NCBI GenBank assembly: GCA_016806645.1
Contig: JACSYO010001818.1
Span: 3,254,001 to 3,318,000 of the forward strand
From: Ophiodon elongatus
Lineage: Eukaryota; Chordata; Actinopteri; Perciformes; Hexagrammidae
DNA length: 64,000 nucleotides
Reading direction: 5' to 3'
The translations under genes were made by a program, and so were the position numbers. Position 1 is the stretch's first letter. Each line of letters begins with the position of its first letter. The notes under the pieces are model-generated. The model ran no database searches and was not told the origin of the DNA. It saw nothing but the letters and a program-made list of their open reading frames with translations. Below are positions 46,842-60,002 of this stretch, piece by piece.

Positions 46842-47250
46842 GGACACAGAGAGATGCAAAATGACCACAAAGAGATGCAAAATGGCCACAGAGGGACATA
46901 AAACCAACACAAGGAGACACAAAACAATTACAAAGAGATGCAAAATGACCACAAAGAGACATAAAACCAACACGAAGAGATGCTAAAAAGCAAAGGGGTG
47001 CAAAACGGCACCTGAGACACAAATAGACTACAAAGGGACACAAAATGACCACAAAGAGACACAAAACACATAAAGATGCAAAAAGACAATACTGGGGGCA
47101 AAGCAGCCACGGTTACACAAAATTAGAAACTAGAAAGGCCTCCAAAGCAAAAAGTAAGGGACACAAATGACTAAAAAGACACAAAAATATGCAAAATGAC
47201 AACAAATAAGACGCAAAAGGATCACAAAGACTAAACAACCGCAAAAGACG
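46842..47250. repeat. Degenerate minisatellite, CACAAAGAGA-type units
   Basis: About 400 bp of imperfect repeats of phrases such as ACAAAATGACCACAAAGAGA and GATGCAAAATG. The long minus-strand ORFs rich in Cys, Phe and Ser here are by-products of the repeat, not genes. Confidence 0.85.
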
Positions 47251-49870
47251 CAGTCTGGGTGTCTTGCTTGTGTCGGAGGGTGTGAGGCCTTTAACATGTC
47301 TGTGTCCAGGGGCACGTTGTCTAGTTATTTGTCCATGGCTGTATAGTCCATTGGGTTACAAATGGAAGCTGTGTTCTCATATTATTTCATATTAGAGTGT
47401 TTAAATTCGTTTATTTGGCATTCATTTATTGTGCAGCATGAGTAATGTAATTGTTGACAGCTTATTACTGACAAAAAACAGAAAAGTTTCTAAATCTGCT
47501 CATCAGTAGTTTATAAAATAAAAGTGCATTTTCCATACGAGTGCATGCAAATCATGAGTGCACCCGTGCTGGAGTGGTGTTAAATGAGCTCCTCTTCCAT
47601 GTCAAAGACTTAAATATTAATCTTACACTTTGCATGAATAAAATGCCACCTAGAATGTTAGCGGGTAAACGGCACAGTGAGCCATAATTCACTCTAACCA
47701 TCTCTAATGACACACAATGTAATTACCAGATAACAAAATTAATTAATTTGGATTTACCGCGACACCTTTGTGGCTTTGAAGTCACTTGTTTACTCGAATT
47801 AAGCCGTTTTGTTGATGCATAGCCACAGACCTTTTAAGTGCAATGGAAACGGCCGTGAGCTGGGTATGAAATGAGGGGGAAATACTGTCCAGACCGTGAT
47901 GCCCTCAGAGAGAACACAAGATGTTTGGCATGGCTCCAGGTTTTGCCTTTTACTTACAGCGTTGTCACAACTTGTTTACAGCATTCTGCACACTTTACTG
48001 TAATCATCGTGTGAGGTACAAGGTGTGAGTATATGCACTTTTATGTTTTTATGGAGCTTGAATTACTTGTGTAGCCCAACAGCTCGGTTTAGCACCATGT
48101 GGCATAGATGAAAACGTTTATTTCCCTGTACTGAACAGTCTCTGTACAATCATACCCATATTACTATAACACAACCCTGACTGCATAACTAAAACATTCA
48201 TGCAGTTTCCATGACTTCAAGACGTGTCTGGGATACGGTTCAATGATCATTTCAGCTCTGAAATAATACTGGAATGTGTTTTTTCTTTTTTCTGTAATAC
48301 ACACCTGCTACTCAGTTATTGTACACTATAACAACAGTTGTGTGAGAATATTGACAGAGCTCTGCACAGAATGAGAACATTCCCTTTATGCAGCAAACTG
48401 TTGGATTATTACAGCGGGTTTTTTCGTTCAGTCAAATAAAAGTCCACAGCTGCCTCTGTAGAAAGAGAGAAGGGGAAATGAAAATATAATATGCATTGCT
48501 TTCATTCACACAATTATTGCCTCACACGTGGAAGATGGTAATATGAAATATCCGTACAACAGCTGGGTCGCAGTCTTTTCGCAGCATGTTGAATATATTC
48601 ATGATCTGGCCACAAGATGCTAAGCTCTCCCTCTCTTGATTCCTTATATCCTCTCAGTCTTCCAGCGGTGAGGCTGATCAGCATGGACAGTTTTGTCTGA
48701 GGGGAAACAGGAGAGGAGACAGGAGTGACACAACTGTGGCCTCCCGCTGAGAAAAGAGAGAAGGCAAAGCAGGAGGAGAGGGTGGCTAGTAGATAAATAG
48801 ACTAATCTAATTTGTTACCTCAGCCAAATGTATTCCAAATCCTCCTCTGTGCCGCTCTGTCCCAGCTCATGGCGGATGATGTTAAAATGTTTGGGCAGGA
48901 AGGGACACAACTGGGAGAGAGCTCGCCCAGAGGAAGTTCAACACTATCCCACGGTGCTCTCTGACACATTGCACAATCTGTATGCTGCATTCAAAACCTT
49001 TACCCATCCCAAAGCTGCAATGAAATGCAAATACTTATGCAAATCAGAGTCCAGAGAATAACCTATGATATTACTCTAATAATGTATTGATAGTAATATA
49101 TCGCCTGTGGAAATTGAAACTGAGAGATTTTGTCTCATCGGACCAGAAACCAAAAGTATAGATCAATTTAAAATGGCAAATGACTGTGCTTCCTGAGCCC
49201 GTTTCTAAGAGGTGAGTAATAGATCTCTGATCATAGGCTATTACAGCCTGGTCAGGCTGGGGCTAGGCTGCCCGTGGAATACTGAGAGCCCTCCTTGACT
49301 TTTACATCAAAAAGACGCTTCAGAGAAAGTCCTGGGAGCCCTGGGCACCGTGGATCTCTTGGGCCGAAACCGCATGAGGAGTACAGTCGCGTCTCCGGTT
49401 TCATCTTTCCCTCTCGTCTCTATTAATGGCGGCAGGATTCTAATTCAGAGAGTTGTGCTGAGATCGCTGATGCTTATCACACGTGCCTGTTTCAGAAAGA
49501 GATAGCTCATGGAGAGTAGGGAAATTAATATAGTGAAAGAAAAGCTGCAGCAGTTTCAGAAGCTAATGCTGGGTCAAATATTCGTATTATCACTGAGAGA
49601 ATTTTTTATCAGAAGCCATAGATTGGTGGAGTTCCCCTTTAGCCCTCGTGCTCTGTTAAGACTGGCTTTACTTCCTCATCAGCCAGGTTTCCACCTAAAT
49701 TTAGGGCAAATTTTAAAACAAATTTTCAGAAAATAAAATGTCTTAATTTGTATTTGTGAATTGTATTCATCATTAGCTCAATGTCAAAGTATCTTAATGA
49801 GCCATTTTATTTGATTGTTCCTGCGGCAATGAATTTGCTTTGCTTCTGAAGTAAATTTGAGATAGTGGCC
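47251..49870. other. Non-coding DNA, possible conserved element at 47.64-47.83 kb
   Basis: At 47,640-47,830 a non-repetitive stretch is rich in homeodomain-type TAATTA sites (for example AAAATTAATTAATTTGGATT). No exon or repeat supported elsewhere. Confidence 0.4.
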
Positions 49871-50290
49871 GCACCGCGTAATTATAACTTCTGGGTCCAT
49901 CATGTGATGTCATTGGGCCAAAAAAAGCATAGACGTACATTAGGAAAAAGACATTGGTAACTCAGGTGATGGATTTTTTGAGGTGATTAAACTTCCCAGT
50001 ACAAACACTTAAATAGCCCTTATTCAAATAAATAGGTCCTGAAAGTTGTAAAATGTACTAATGGCTGAATTCCTTCCTCCGTTCATTTGCCCAAAAAGGA
50101 GGCTGGACTGAGGGCTGGGGGCGGGGTTAAAGGAAACGCGAGTGTGCCTACTTTATGGTATGGATGCAAAAGATCGCCAGAAGATCCATTTTATATATTC
50201 AGATATCCAACGCTGTATCCAGTTCTCCCCATAAATCCATCCTCACAGTGTCGATTTTCCTTAAGAAGAATGTAACGCTGCCACGCTATT
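49871..50290. repeat. Possible old interspersed repeat
   Basis: TTCTGGGTCCATCATGTGAT and GGCCAAAAAAAGCATAGACG with a later GGGCGGGGTTAA resemble phrases of a fish repeat I have seen but cannot name. No termini found. Confidence 0.35.
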
Positions 50291-52660
50291 TCTTCTATTC
50301 TTGGTTTTGAGAAGATTTGTTGTTCCAATTTATATTAAATGTTTTCTTGTAATTTGAATGGCTCCAGAAACGGCACCAAAAAAAATACACTAAGCTGAGT
50401 ACTGTAATGTCAAAACAATATATCTGTACGTATTTTAAGAAAAGTTATGACATCAGACAGTGCTGTTTTTCATTGGTGAGGGAGAGGAGAAGAGCAGAGG
50501 TGCAGAAAAAGACACCAGAGGGCAACTAGTGAGTTATATATTGTCTTCTGCTGGAGCAAATATATGCTGGAAAACAATCCCTTGAGTTGTCTCCTTGCAT
50601 GCTCCCATATCTGTTACACATTCACTCCTGGGAATGCAAATATTAGGACAGTTGGTGGCTGTAACTCTCCAGTCAGTTTTCATTAAACCATAACAGAAGA
50701 AGACGGTGCAATGAGAAGATGTAATTAACATTAAACCAGTCAAACGAATGAAAACGATGTGGAAACATGATGGAAATATGGCATTTATGCATGTTAATAA
50801 ATTAATTAGAGGAGCATTGTCATCATTCCACTCAGATCTGATGTTTTTTAGTCCGCTGCCATTTTTTCATTTCTTCATTTCGGTGCATGCTTCATGTACG
50901 TTATGAATTATATCTTTCCATATTGTTTTTATCAATATGCCATTTTTTACCACTTCAGCTAAGCATAAAAACTTTAGTCAAGAGTTTTTTTTTTTACTTT
51001 GAGTAAAATAGTTTTTGAAGGGATGAAACTCCCAAATTGAGAAGAAGCATAAAACAGGAGGATGGAAATGTACTTATTGTTTGTGGTCTCACAGACTGCA
51101 ATGCTTATTGCAAAATGTCTAGCTAATATGTATAAAGTATTCAAGATTGCACATTGGATGAAGGTAACCAAATACTGAAATTACCATACAGCATTGTTAT
51201 TACACCAAATAAGGACATATTTCTGACTTCATGGTCTATGCAAAAAAAGGTATATCTCTTTTATTTGCCAAAAAGTCCAAGAAAGACAGTATTTTATCGT
51301 TTATAGTAACATTATGTTTGGCTTCAATTAGACCCCAGAGAGGTTTAACTCCCTGTCAGACCTCTTAGGCCTATACTGGTATAACAACTCCAAATAGATT
51401 CATAAAGAGTACTGTCAACATCACAGACATAGAGCAGATGAAAATCAATTTTATTTAACCAGTTTTTACGGCTGAGACACAAAACAGGTATTGTGTCATT
51501 TTCTGTAGCTGGTTTGAAACACGTCATCAGTTCAAAATCCTGTTCATGAGCAGAGTCATAAAATGAGGAGACGTCCTGAAGTATCATGGTGATGTTAAAG
51601 AGGATGCAAACAGAACATCAAGGTGGAAAATCCCCTCTTTTTTTCATGACACGCAAGCTTTAGAGTAAGAAGCTATGTATGCTTTTCAGTAACACCAAAT
51701 TGTTTTAATTATTCAAATGTCTCGCAGACAATGAAAACGCAATATGTGAGATGAGAATTCATATGAGCCAATGCAAATGAAGACCTTTTTGATCTGACAG
51801 AGAAAATTGATGGGTTGGTCCTTAGATCACTACACCCGTGTGATGAGAGATGAGAGAAAAGAAATTTGAATTTCAAATGATCCATCTTATTACGTGGTCT
51901 GCGTGTACACGGCGCCGCCGACAGTGGACATAAAGTGGATGTGGAGTGTATGATGTGTAAGTTGGTATTTTGAAAGCCTCGAAACCTCAGAGAACGTCAT
52001 TGTGCAATAACACTCAGCTCCATCCCTCTCCTCCTCAATATTTCTATCTTGATAACAATACTCCTGCTGTACAACACTCCCCGGGTCAACCTGAGATATT
52101 TTGTGGGCCTTAAGGGCTGAAATATTTTGCATCTAAATGTCTTATTTGCAGTGTTCCCCGGGTTCAATCGCATGCATAAACATAAAAAGGACTGTGTTTA
52201 TATACCATTGCCTTTAGTGCGTTCTTATTGATCAAAGTTGACAGCTACACATGTTGGATAAAGAGAAACATCATGATGATGTATTTTTGTTGAATTATTT
52301 ATCATGGCTGGCCTGGTAGGGCGACAGTCCCTGAGGTAATATGTCTCCTGATACATTATATCAGACAAATCTCTGGCGCACTCTGGAGAGTTTTCACCAC
52401 AGAGTTTTATAATGCATTAATTTGCTGTTACGTAACATTTATATTTGAGGTCGGTGTGTGTTTGTAATATTAATTAATTAATTTCATGTTTTATTTGTTA
52501 TTTGATTGCAATCGCCTCAGAAGGATTTACATTGTGTTTGTGAGACAGCTTGCTAAATTTGTTCAGCTGGCTTGATATTCAATGCAAAGGTCCCAAGATG
52601 TACCATTGTGAGGCATACAAACCACATTTTGGTGACTAGAACAACCATAACCAGGGTCAT
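50291..52660. other. Non-coding DNA, nothing recognised
   Basis: AT-rich. Homeodomain-like TTAATTAATTAATTT lies at about 52,470. No gene. Confidence 0.5.
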
Positions 52661-54757
52661 TTAAAGGGGTATTCCACTAATTTAGTATTGCACTGCACTA
52701 AAGCTGGGAGAATTGTGAGCGACAGATTTGAAAAAGAGAAGAAAAAAAACAGTCAAAATGGACGCAGAGGCTGAGATATCCTGGAAAGCGTAAAACATTT
52801 AAAATAAAGTTCGATTTATCCAACAAAACTACTTTCTTTGTTTTAAATAAATCAACATTGATGTTGACATCAGTTTCCTTGCTGAAAGATCAGTGTTTGT
52901 TGGACCCATCCACTTCCCCTCCCCATCACCTAAGAGCTTTGGCAGTCTTTATACTTCCTCATTTATGATTACGTGGATAACATACAAAATAATCTTCTGG
53001 TATGTCTACGAATTACGGCCCACTATTTGTATTTGGTAAAGTTACAAAAGCTGGATGAAACCTACCTGTGCAACTTAATACTGTGTCTTTAACCCTCTTT
53101 GAACACAGGATTTCTTTTAAGTTTATTTTACAGGAGACATTATACAACATTTGTACAGTAGAGAAGTACTGAGTATTCCTCATGACAAATATCTTCATGT
53201 TTAAAATCAGTCAATGTCTATTTAAATACCTTCATCATGAATTAAATGCTGCTGAAAGTGTTGGTACTTAAATAACTTAAATAACATTAAAACTAACTTT
53301 TGATTAGATCGAGTTCCCCCATTACTTAAATTAAATTTGATTATTTATTTAATCGTATTCACTTATTCAAAGGATTTAAGTCTTTTATTTCTTAGTCTTT
53401 TACACGTAAATCTTTTTCAAATTTATTTTTCAAATTTATTTTTCTTTTAATCTATTTTATTGGTTTCACTTTTATCCTTTGTTTTCCTTGTAAACATTAG
53501 TCTCAAACTTGTTTGATTATCAGCTTCATCATCTGTAAAGCATTGTTAATTGCACTGCCGTATAAGGAAGGTGCTATACAAATAAAAAAGTATTAATATC
53601 AAGGACATTAGTAAGTTGTTTCGTAGTTGATATTACAGCCGGTATCTATGTTTTTGTTCAGCTTTAAAGGTTCAGTTCTAATAAAATATACCTCACCTTT
53701 GACTGTTTTCACAGGGACTATTTATAAGGCTGACTGTGAGATCTTAATTGAAATGTGTTAAACAGAACAAGAACACCATTTCGAGAAAGACACCTTGAGT
53801 TGTTCAAATGTTATTACAGTTTAACCACTAAGCCTTTTTTTCAATTATTTTTTACCTTTATTTGATGTCAAGAAGCGGTGGCTTAAGATGGGCCCGCCCA
53901 CACACACATACACACACACACACCATTTGGCGTACATATTTTACCTACAAGGTTTGGGATTTTACAGCCAAATAAGAATGATTAACTCAGGCTATTGTCA
54001 TGGGAATAGATCTCTTTACGACCCTCTGAGCCCACAGGCCCCTTTGCAACTGGACTGCATGCACTGTCTATATTTACGCCTCTGGCAGAAGGTAGAGAGG
54101 TGACAGAAAGAGACATGAAACAAAGGTGCCATGTAGGGCTCACACTGGGGACATTAAACGTACATATATGAACATATTAATGTTATTTTGTTCATTTCGA
54201 GCACCACAAACAACATTTCTGCCACAACGTTTGTATTAAATTGGCAGAGAAAAGCTCAGAGGTGGAAATCTCTAAACCTCAGTCGATAAAACCCAAATAT
54301 TATGTAATGTTTTATTGGATAAATATGATTTACTTGTTGTTATTTGGGTGAATTTAGCCTTTAACGTTCCTCAATCAACACAGCAGATAATATGTAGAAC
54401 CTGCAATCAGTATGACTGAAGGTAAGAACAAAAGGGAGATGACGGGCATCACTTATGTCCTGCAGCAGAAAGGCAATTACTATATTTAATCAATTTCAAG
54501 ATGCCAGATTGGATAAAGATGGAATTATTAACAAGCTACTTTCCACACAACGCTTGTAAACAACATAATAGGTTTATATACATAATCAGGGTGAGGACAA
54601 TGATGAGATTATTGCATGTAAACACAGCTATAGTACTAATGACATGCTCAGCTCCAGTTGTCTGATGTTGCTCTGATTAGCTGCTGCAGAGCCTCGTGGA
54701 GATGGAGTATTAGATTTCACTCAAGTGAGTGAAAGACTTGGATGCCTGGAGTTTATA

Positions 54758-54758
<1 letters not shown>
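52661..54758. other. Non-coding DNA with a MITE-like left end
   Basis: TTAAAGGGGTATTCCACTAA at 52,662 resembles the left terminus at 32,155, but I could not find a matching right end. A polyadenylation-like AAATAAAAAAG lies at 53,580. No gene. Confidence 0.4.

Positions 54759-54818
<60 letters not shown>
54759..54818. repeat. (TG)n microsatellite
   Basis: About 30 TG units, continuing into a less regular GGGTGTGTGGG. Confidence 0.97.
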
Positions 54819-54822
<4 letters not shown>

Positions 54823-57212
54823 TGTGGGAGAAAATAAGAGCTGTAGCGAGAGACAGAGAAGACAGAGTGATGAAAGATGATGGAGATGTGTTAAACAGTT
54901 CGGAGTTGTGCTCCGAAGTTGTTGTAAAAACTGTGGGGTTGCTGTCAAAGCACCTATTGTGCGGAGAGTTTCCACAGGATATACGGCCGTCTGCGTGTCA
55001 AGCTCAATATGTTCAGATCGAATAAAACAGAATCAACACATCAGCAGGGGCAAAACCTCAGTTGCTGTCTTTTTTTTTTTTTTTTAAATGAAATAGAACT
55101 TAGTTTTGCCTCCTGGTTAATGTAATTGTACCACGCACTGAACCAAAAAAAAAAACTGAATAAAACTATAAAATGATTTATACGATACAAATGAACTAAT
55201 GAAATAGAACAAGGTAGAATATATAAAGTAGCACTGAGGGAAGAAAATACAATTAAAGATATGTATATAAAGACAGTTTTTTGTATCCATATGATGTAGA
55301 TCCATCTAATCATGTGACGAGCTCCTGATTTGCATGGCAGCAGAAGTGCGAGTTTATGGCTTTCATTACACTCATATACAGTCGTCAGCACCAGGTAATT
55401 CTCTGCTTTCATATCGATTGAAAAATGACGACTTAATTATGATAATTGGGTTTTTTGCCTTGCAATTTACCCCCCTCTCCATGGAGAATTGTAATTAATC
55501 CATTACAAACAACACCTGTTATTCAATATGTTGATGAAGACACCTCTGAGGTAAAACATTAAAATGGTGGCGATAGCAGCACAGCGCATCAATGCGTGTG
55601 ACTCGTGCTCTTCAAAGGGGCGATTAAGCTTCCCTGATTGATTTCCCCCGATGAATCATAACAGCAGCGGTGGGTAAACTCCACCACAGACTGGAGACCA
55701 AGACACACAATACACATTTTTCATCCCTGAAAAGATAAAAGGAGAGAGTAGATCTCTGAGAGTTTTTACTGTACATGGTGGTTATTGTTATCATGATACC
55801 TGTTTGTTTTCCTTTCAGCATTTCTTTGCTGTTTCCTTTGTTTACACACTTCAGGTTTTTGTCCACATTATAGAAATTAGATATATCATGTTAATTGGGG
55901 ACCTTATGGATTTCATAAACTTTAGACAGAATCAGGCGAGGTGGTCAACCCTGTTTCCAGCCTTAATGCTAAGCTAACCTGCTGCTGGCATTAGCATCAT
56001 GTTCAAAACACTGATCGTCATAACACTTGAAAGGGTAATTTAACCAACTTGAGGTTATTGTTAATAATGTTTAATTAATTCAGTCAGTCAGTATGTGTGA
56101 ACAGCTTAGAAAACAGCCTTAGAATCCCAGATGGTGTCCCGATGTACACCTTACACCTGCACCAGCTATAATTAATAGACTTTGTGCACTAAAAACCATT
56201 TCAACAACGCCCGTCTAAACTTTTCCATTTGATTGAGTTTTATATCCGGGCGGCGCTGCAAATTCGTAGCCATAAATGCATTCTGATCCTAGGAAATCAT
56301 CCCGGATTACTGTCAAAGTCACATTTTCTATCATTTACAATTCATTTTCAATGGATCTGCTCAGTGCGAAGTCAGACTGACATTCCACATTATAGCATAG
56401 GACAAAATTGTCTTTCTTGTTTCCGGTATAAGGAGACAGACGCGGATGTTCACTGAGGATTTGAAGCTAAATATAATATGAGGACGTCTGCGAGACATTT
56501 GACAAGTTGAGACTCTTTCTCTCCAAAATGCTGTTGTCAATGCACTGTCACCGTTTACAGAATTGTTTCTATCCTTCACATTCACAGTATACACTGTCAG
56601 TATTATACGTAGCATATCTAAAGTACAGGCAGCACATTGTTGGTCCCAATAGCTCCACCATATATTAAGGCCTTGGAAATAATCCCTCAGGATGACACGT
56701 TCCTATTTAGCCAGTCTTTTCAAACAGCTGCTGCCTTATTGTCCTGACATTTCCAGGGAATTAGTTATTATTCAGACGTGTTTATTGAGACTTATTGTCT
56801 GATCTTGTATTATTAAACAGCCTCTCTGCTGACTCGATACTCCACTTTACTAAAGTGCTTTGACTTCGACTCAACTTGGAGAGATATATATGAATAGTAA
56901 ACAACCAACCTCAGTCTATAAGATGATACCTACCGATAAAGATAAAAGAGTTCTATGTACGTATGTGATGTTTAAGAAGTGACATGAGATGATTAAAATG
57001 TGTATTAAAAGGTAAAAACATGATATAACTATCAATTAGAATAATCTGCCCTAAAACAGCAAAGTGGTAAGGCACGGATGGCGCCAACAAGTGTTCAACT
57101 GTGGCTAAAACTTCCCGTCAAACAGCTTTTGAAACACCTTCAGAGTCTCCAGTCTAGACTCTCAGAACTCTGGAGAAAACGTTTCTTTGAAATCTTAAAA
57201 ATAGAAACACGT
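54819..57212. other. Non-coding DNA; possible regulatory element and one old repeat
   Basis: At 55,432-55,680 there is complex, non-repetitive sequence with AATTGTAATTAATC and GATGAATCATAA-type sites, a plausible enhancer. At 55,925-56,010 CCTGTTTCCAGCCTTAATGC followed by TAAGCTAACCTGCTGCTGGC matches a common fish interspersed phrase. No gene. Confidence 0.4.
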
Positions 57213-57566
57213 TTAAAGGTGCAGTGTGTAGGATTTGGCTGCATCTAGCTATGAGGTTTCAGATCGCAACCGACTGAAACTTCTCGCGTGTGCTAAGTAT
57301 GCAGGAGAACTACGGTGGCCTACGCAAAAAAACATGAGAAAACACATACGGCCCTATCTAGAGTCAGTGTTTGGTTTGTCCATTTTGAGCAACTGCAGAA
57401 ACTTGGCAGCCAGTTCTGCATGTTGATATAAACGACTAACTCTAAGCTAACAAAAACCCAACCATTGTTATTTTCAGGTTATAATGCACTAAAGAAAACA
57501 TACTTGTTAATATTAAATTCCATTTCTGCCAATATATCCCCATAATTGCTACACACTGGCCCTTAA
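57213..57566. mobile_element. TTAA-flanked MITE, piggyBac-like
   Basis: The element starts TTAAAGGTGCAGTGTGTAGG and ends CTACACACTGGCCCTTAA. The inverted ends share CAGTGTGTAG and both are bounded by TTAA, the piggyBac target site. Length is 354 bp with no transposase. The start (GTGCAGTGTGTAGGATTT, CATCTAG, GAGGTTTCAGAT) is a very common fish sequence. Confidence 0.75.
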
Positions 57567-58285
57567 AACTTAAAAATACTGGAGGATGCGCTGCGGTGTT
57601 AACAAGGTCCATCATGTGTGGGGAGAAACTTTCAGACTGTGTTCTCATTTAGAGGTGATTTACTGAAAACCAGAAGGGAGGCTTATTGTGCAACTGAGAA
57701 AAGGTCAGGAGTAATTTTTGACTAATGTTGTTTTTATCTTTGGCTTGCCGTCTTGCTGATTAATTATGTTCAAGATGAACATGCAGAGGACAGACTTGAG
57801 TATGCTCGCTGTGACCTGTGTGTGGGTGTGAAAGGCATTGATACCCTTAGTTCAGCAAGTTTGGGTTGAAAGAGAGATACATGTTTGGTAAAAAAAATAT
57901 ATTAACCCTTTTTCTTTATGAGTTATGACATATAGTTGCTGAAAACTTTGGATACTTGGAACTTTGGAAATTTGTCTGCACTAATAGGTCAAAGATTTGA
58001 CCATGGTGGAAGTCATATTTTAAAAAGATGACCCATTGTATGCTACACAAAATACAGTACGGTAAGTGAGGTTTCTGATATTCATTATTTCACTGCAGCA
58101 AAGAAAAATACTCCCACGATCTGCCATCTCGTCACCTTTTATTGTCACACAAATTGGAAAAATGTCATTATGGTTGCAGTGAAAATCACTTTGTAGCCAA
58201 GTCAATCACCAAGTTAAAAATAAATCTACAGACAAGCTAGCGACTCTTTGAGACTGCACTTGGAGCTTTGAGCTTTGAGCTGACA
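57567..58285. other. Non-coding DNA, nothing recognised
   Basis: No repeat ends, exon or RNA gene seen. Confidence 0.5.
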
Positions 58286-58545
58286 GTGTTAACATGCTGA
58301 TGTTTTAGCAAGTATAATTTCCCCACTTTCATAATCTTAGTGTAGCAGATGTTAGCATTCTAACATTTGCAAAGTGGCACTGAACACAAAGTACTCAATA
58401 TTTGTATTTTTTGCAGATATTTCGACATAAACCAAACTACCTAATAAAAAAACAATTGACCTGATGAAAGCCAGAGAACCACCAGATCATAATTAAAATG
58501 CTCTATGTGGAGCTAGAGGAAAAGTCAGTGACCACCCATGCCAAA
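58286..58545 (-). repeat. Interspersed fish repeat, copy D
   Basis: ACATGCTGATGTTTTAGCAA, GATGTTAGCATTCTAACATT, AGTGGCACTGAACACAAAGT and GAGCTAGAGGAAAAGTCAGT follow the order of copy C. Diverged. Confidence 0.6.
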
Positions 58546-58594
58546 AATAAGAAATAAAACAATCAGTGAGCTGTCAGAATGAAGTGATTTGCCT

Positions 58595-58626
58595 TTTAGC
58601 ATTGGACTTAGAAGTCCAATGCTAAA
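58595..58626. repeat. Perfect 15-bp inverted repeat with 2-nt spacer
   Basis: TTTAGCATTGGACTT and AAGTCCAATGCTAAA are separated by AG. It could extrude as a hairpin. It is not a terminator-type or miRNA-type structure (the loop is too small). Confidence 0.85.
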
Positions 58627-59272
58627 TGGAAAAGTCTCGTCTTGATTTTATCTTGGCGTTAGGATGGACAGGAGCGTTCCATCTAAGCACCTGATTGGCC
58701 TTGAAATGTTTAATGGAGTTAAAAGATTGCTTGAATCAAAGCCATTAGCAATTCCCTGTGCAAATCCCCTAATTCCCTGTGCATAATGACATTTTATTTC
58801 ATTTAAAAAATCTATTCTCTAAATGTTAGGCTACAAGTGCAAAGAGGAGCTGAAATTAAGAGAAATTAATTAAAGTTTATGAACTGCAGTCGTCCATACA
58901 TCAAGTCCTTAGTTGCCATCCTGTTATACCTCCAGCAGGAGGCGCACCAGAGTACAAACAACCACAACAAGCTTCCCTCAACATGGAGTAGCAGACTGTC
59001 ACTGTGACTTATATTGTCCTGAATCATTTGCCACCCTGTCAGAAAGACATGACCCAGCATTGGAACACCATCATTCTTTAGAAACTATAACTTAAATATT
59101 ACTTTTGCCGGAAAAGGATTGACTGTTAAATCAAGAGCTTCTCTCTGTTGCCCAGCAGTATTCTTCACCACTCTCTGAAATTACATTACTACTGCCACTG
59201 CTCCAAACAATTGTAGATGTAATAAATCTCCCAATTTTACCGAAAGAGGTGGAGAAGACCATGGGATACTTG

Positions 59273-59308
59273 CACTTTTCAACTTTTCAACTTTTCAACT
59301 TTTCAACT
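59273..59308. repeat. CTTTTCAA tandem repeat
   Basis: An 8-bp unit repeated about four and a half times. Confidence 0.93.
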
Positions 59309-59729
59309 TGGGGCAGCTGCTCACTCCCTATCTGAGTCGGCCAGACTATGTTTTTGCAGACAAAGGTGTATATTCTAATGCTGACAGCATCACATTCAGC
59401 AGAAAACCGCATTGAATGAGGCAAAAGAATGTCTCTCTCTGACGATGCTCTGCCTAGATATCAAGGCTCTCCAGATCTCTTGATATCCTGACACTAGGTC
59501 GGACACATTGCTAGTGACTATAGCCTCTACCTTGAATGAACAAGAATACAGACATGCCGTCACTCGTGTGAGAGGTGTATTGTTCGTAAGACTGAATGAT
59601 TTGCAGCACCAGCAGTAACCTTAATTCCCGAATGCACATTTCCACTGAATACCTTGAGGAACTTTTTTAAGAACATAAAATCCACGTAGACATGATTAGA
59701 AATCTCTTCTGACTCGTATTGTATTGGGG

Positions 59730-60002
59730 TTACAGACTGGTCAATCTTTCAGTGACCGGGATGTACCCACACTGTTGGTCCTCCTTTACAGCTTCTTCCA
59801 AAAAGGTTTTGTGATCTTGTTGATTGGGTTGTTCAAGCGTACCCTCTGGGCCCTTCTTTATAGATAAAGACCACCACCCAGCCCAACAGTCCAACGTCAC
59901 TGTTCCAGAAATCTCAATGTCATTTGAGAGCTGTATCAACCATGACACCCTGATATCCAGAGTCCTCATTACTTCAGCACAGATCTTGTCCACCCCTGGC
60001 AC
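59730..60002 (-). mobile_element. Decayed LINE reverse-transcriptase fragment
   Basis: A minus-strand frame reads PGVDKICAEVMRTLD, VSWLIQLSNDIEISGTVTLD and, after a gap, EDQQCGYIP. This follows the fish non-LTR RT pattern PGVDEIRPE.L..LD, SWLT.LCN...SGTVPLDW and EEQCGFRPG as I remember it. The catalytic aspartates are not present in this piece. Flanks to about 60,060 may continue it out of frame. The copy is inactive. Confidence 0.7.

Noticed and set aside
46658..47315. Series of overlapping Cys/Phe-rich minus-strand ORFs
   Set aside because: They arise from the CACAAAGAGA minisatellite and not from a coding gene.
54721..55025. ORFs with poly-Cys-Val and poly-Thr-His runs
   Set aside because: They are translations of the TG microsatellite in two directions.
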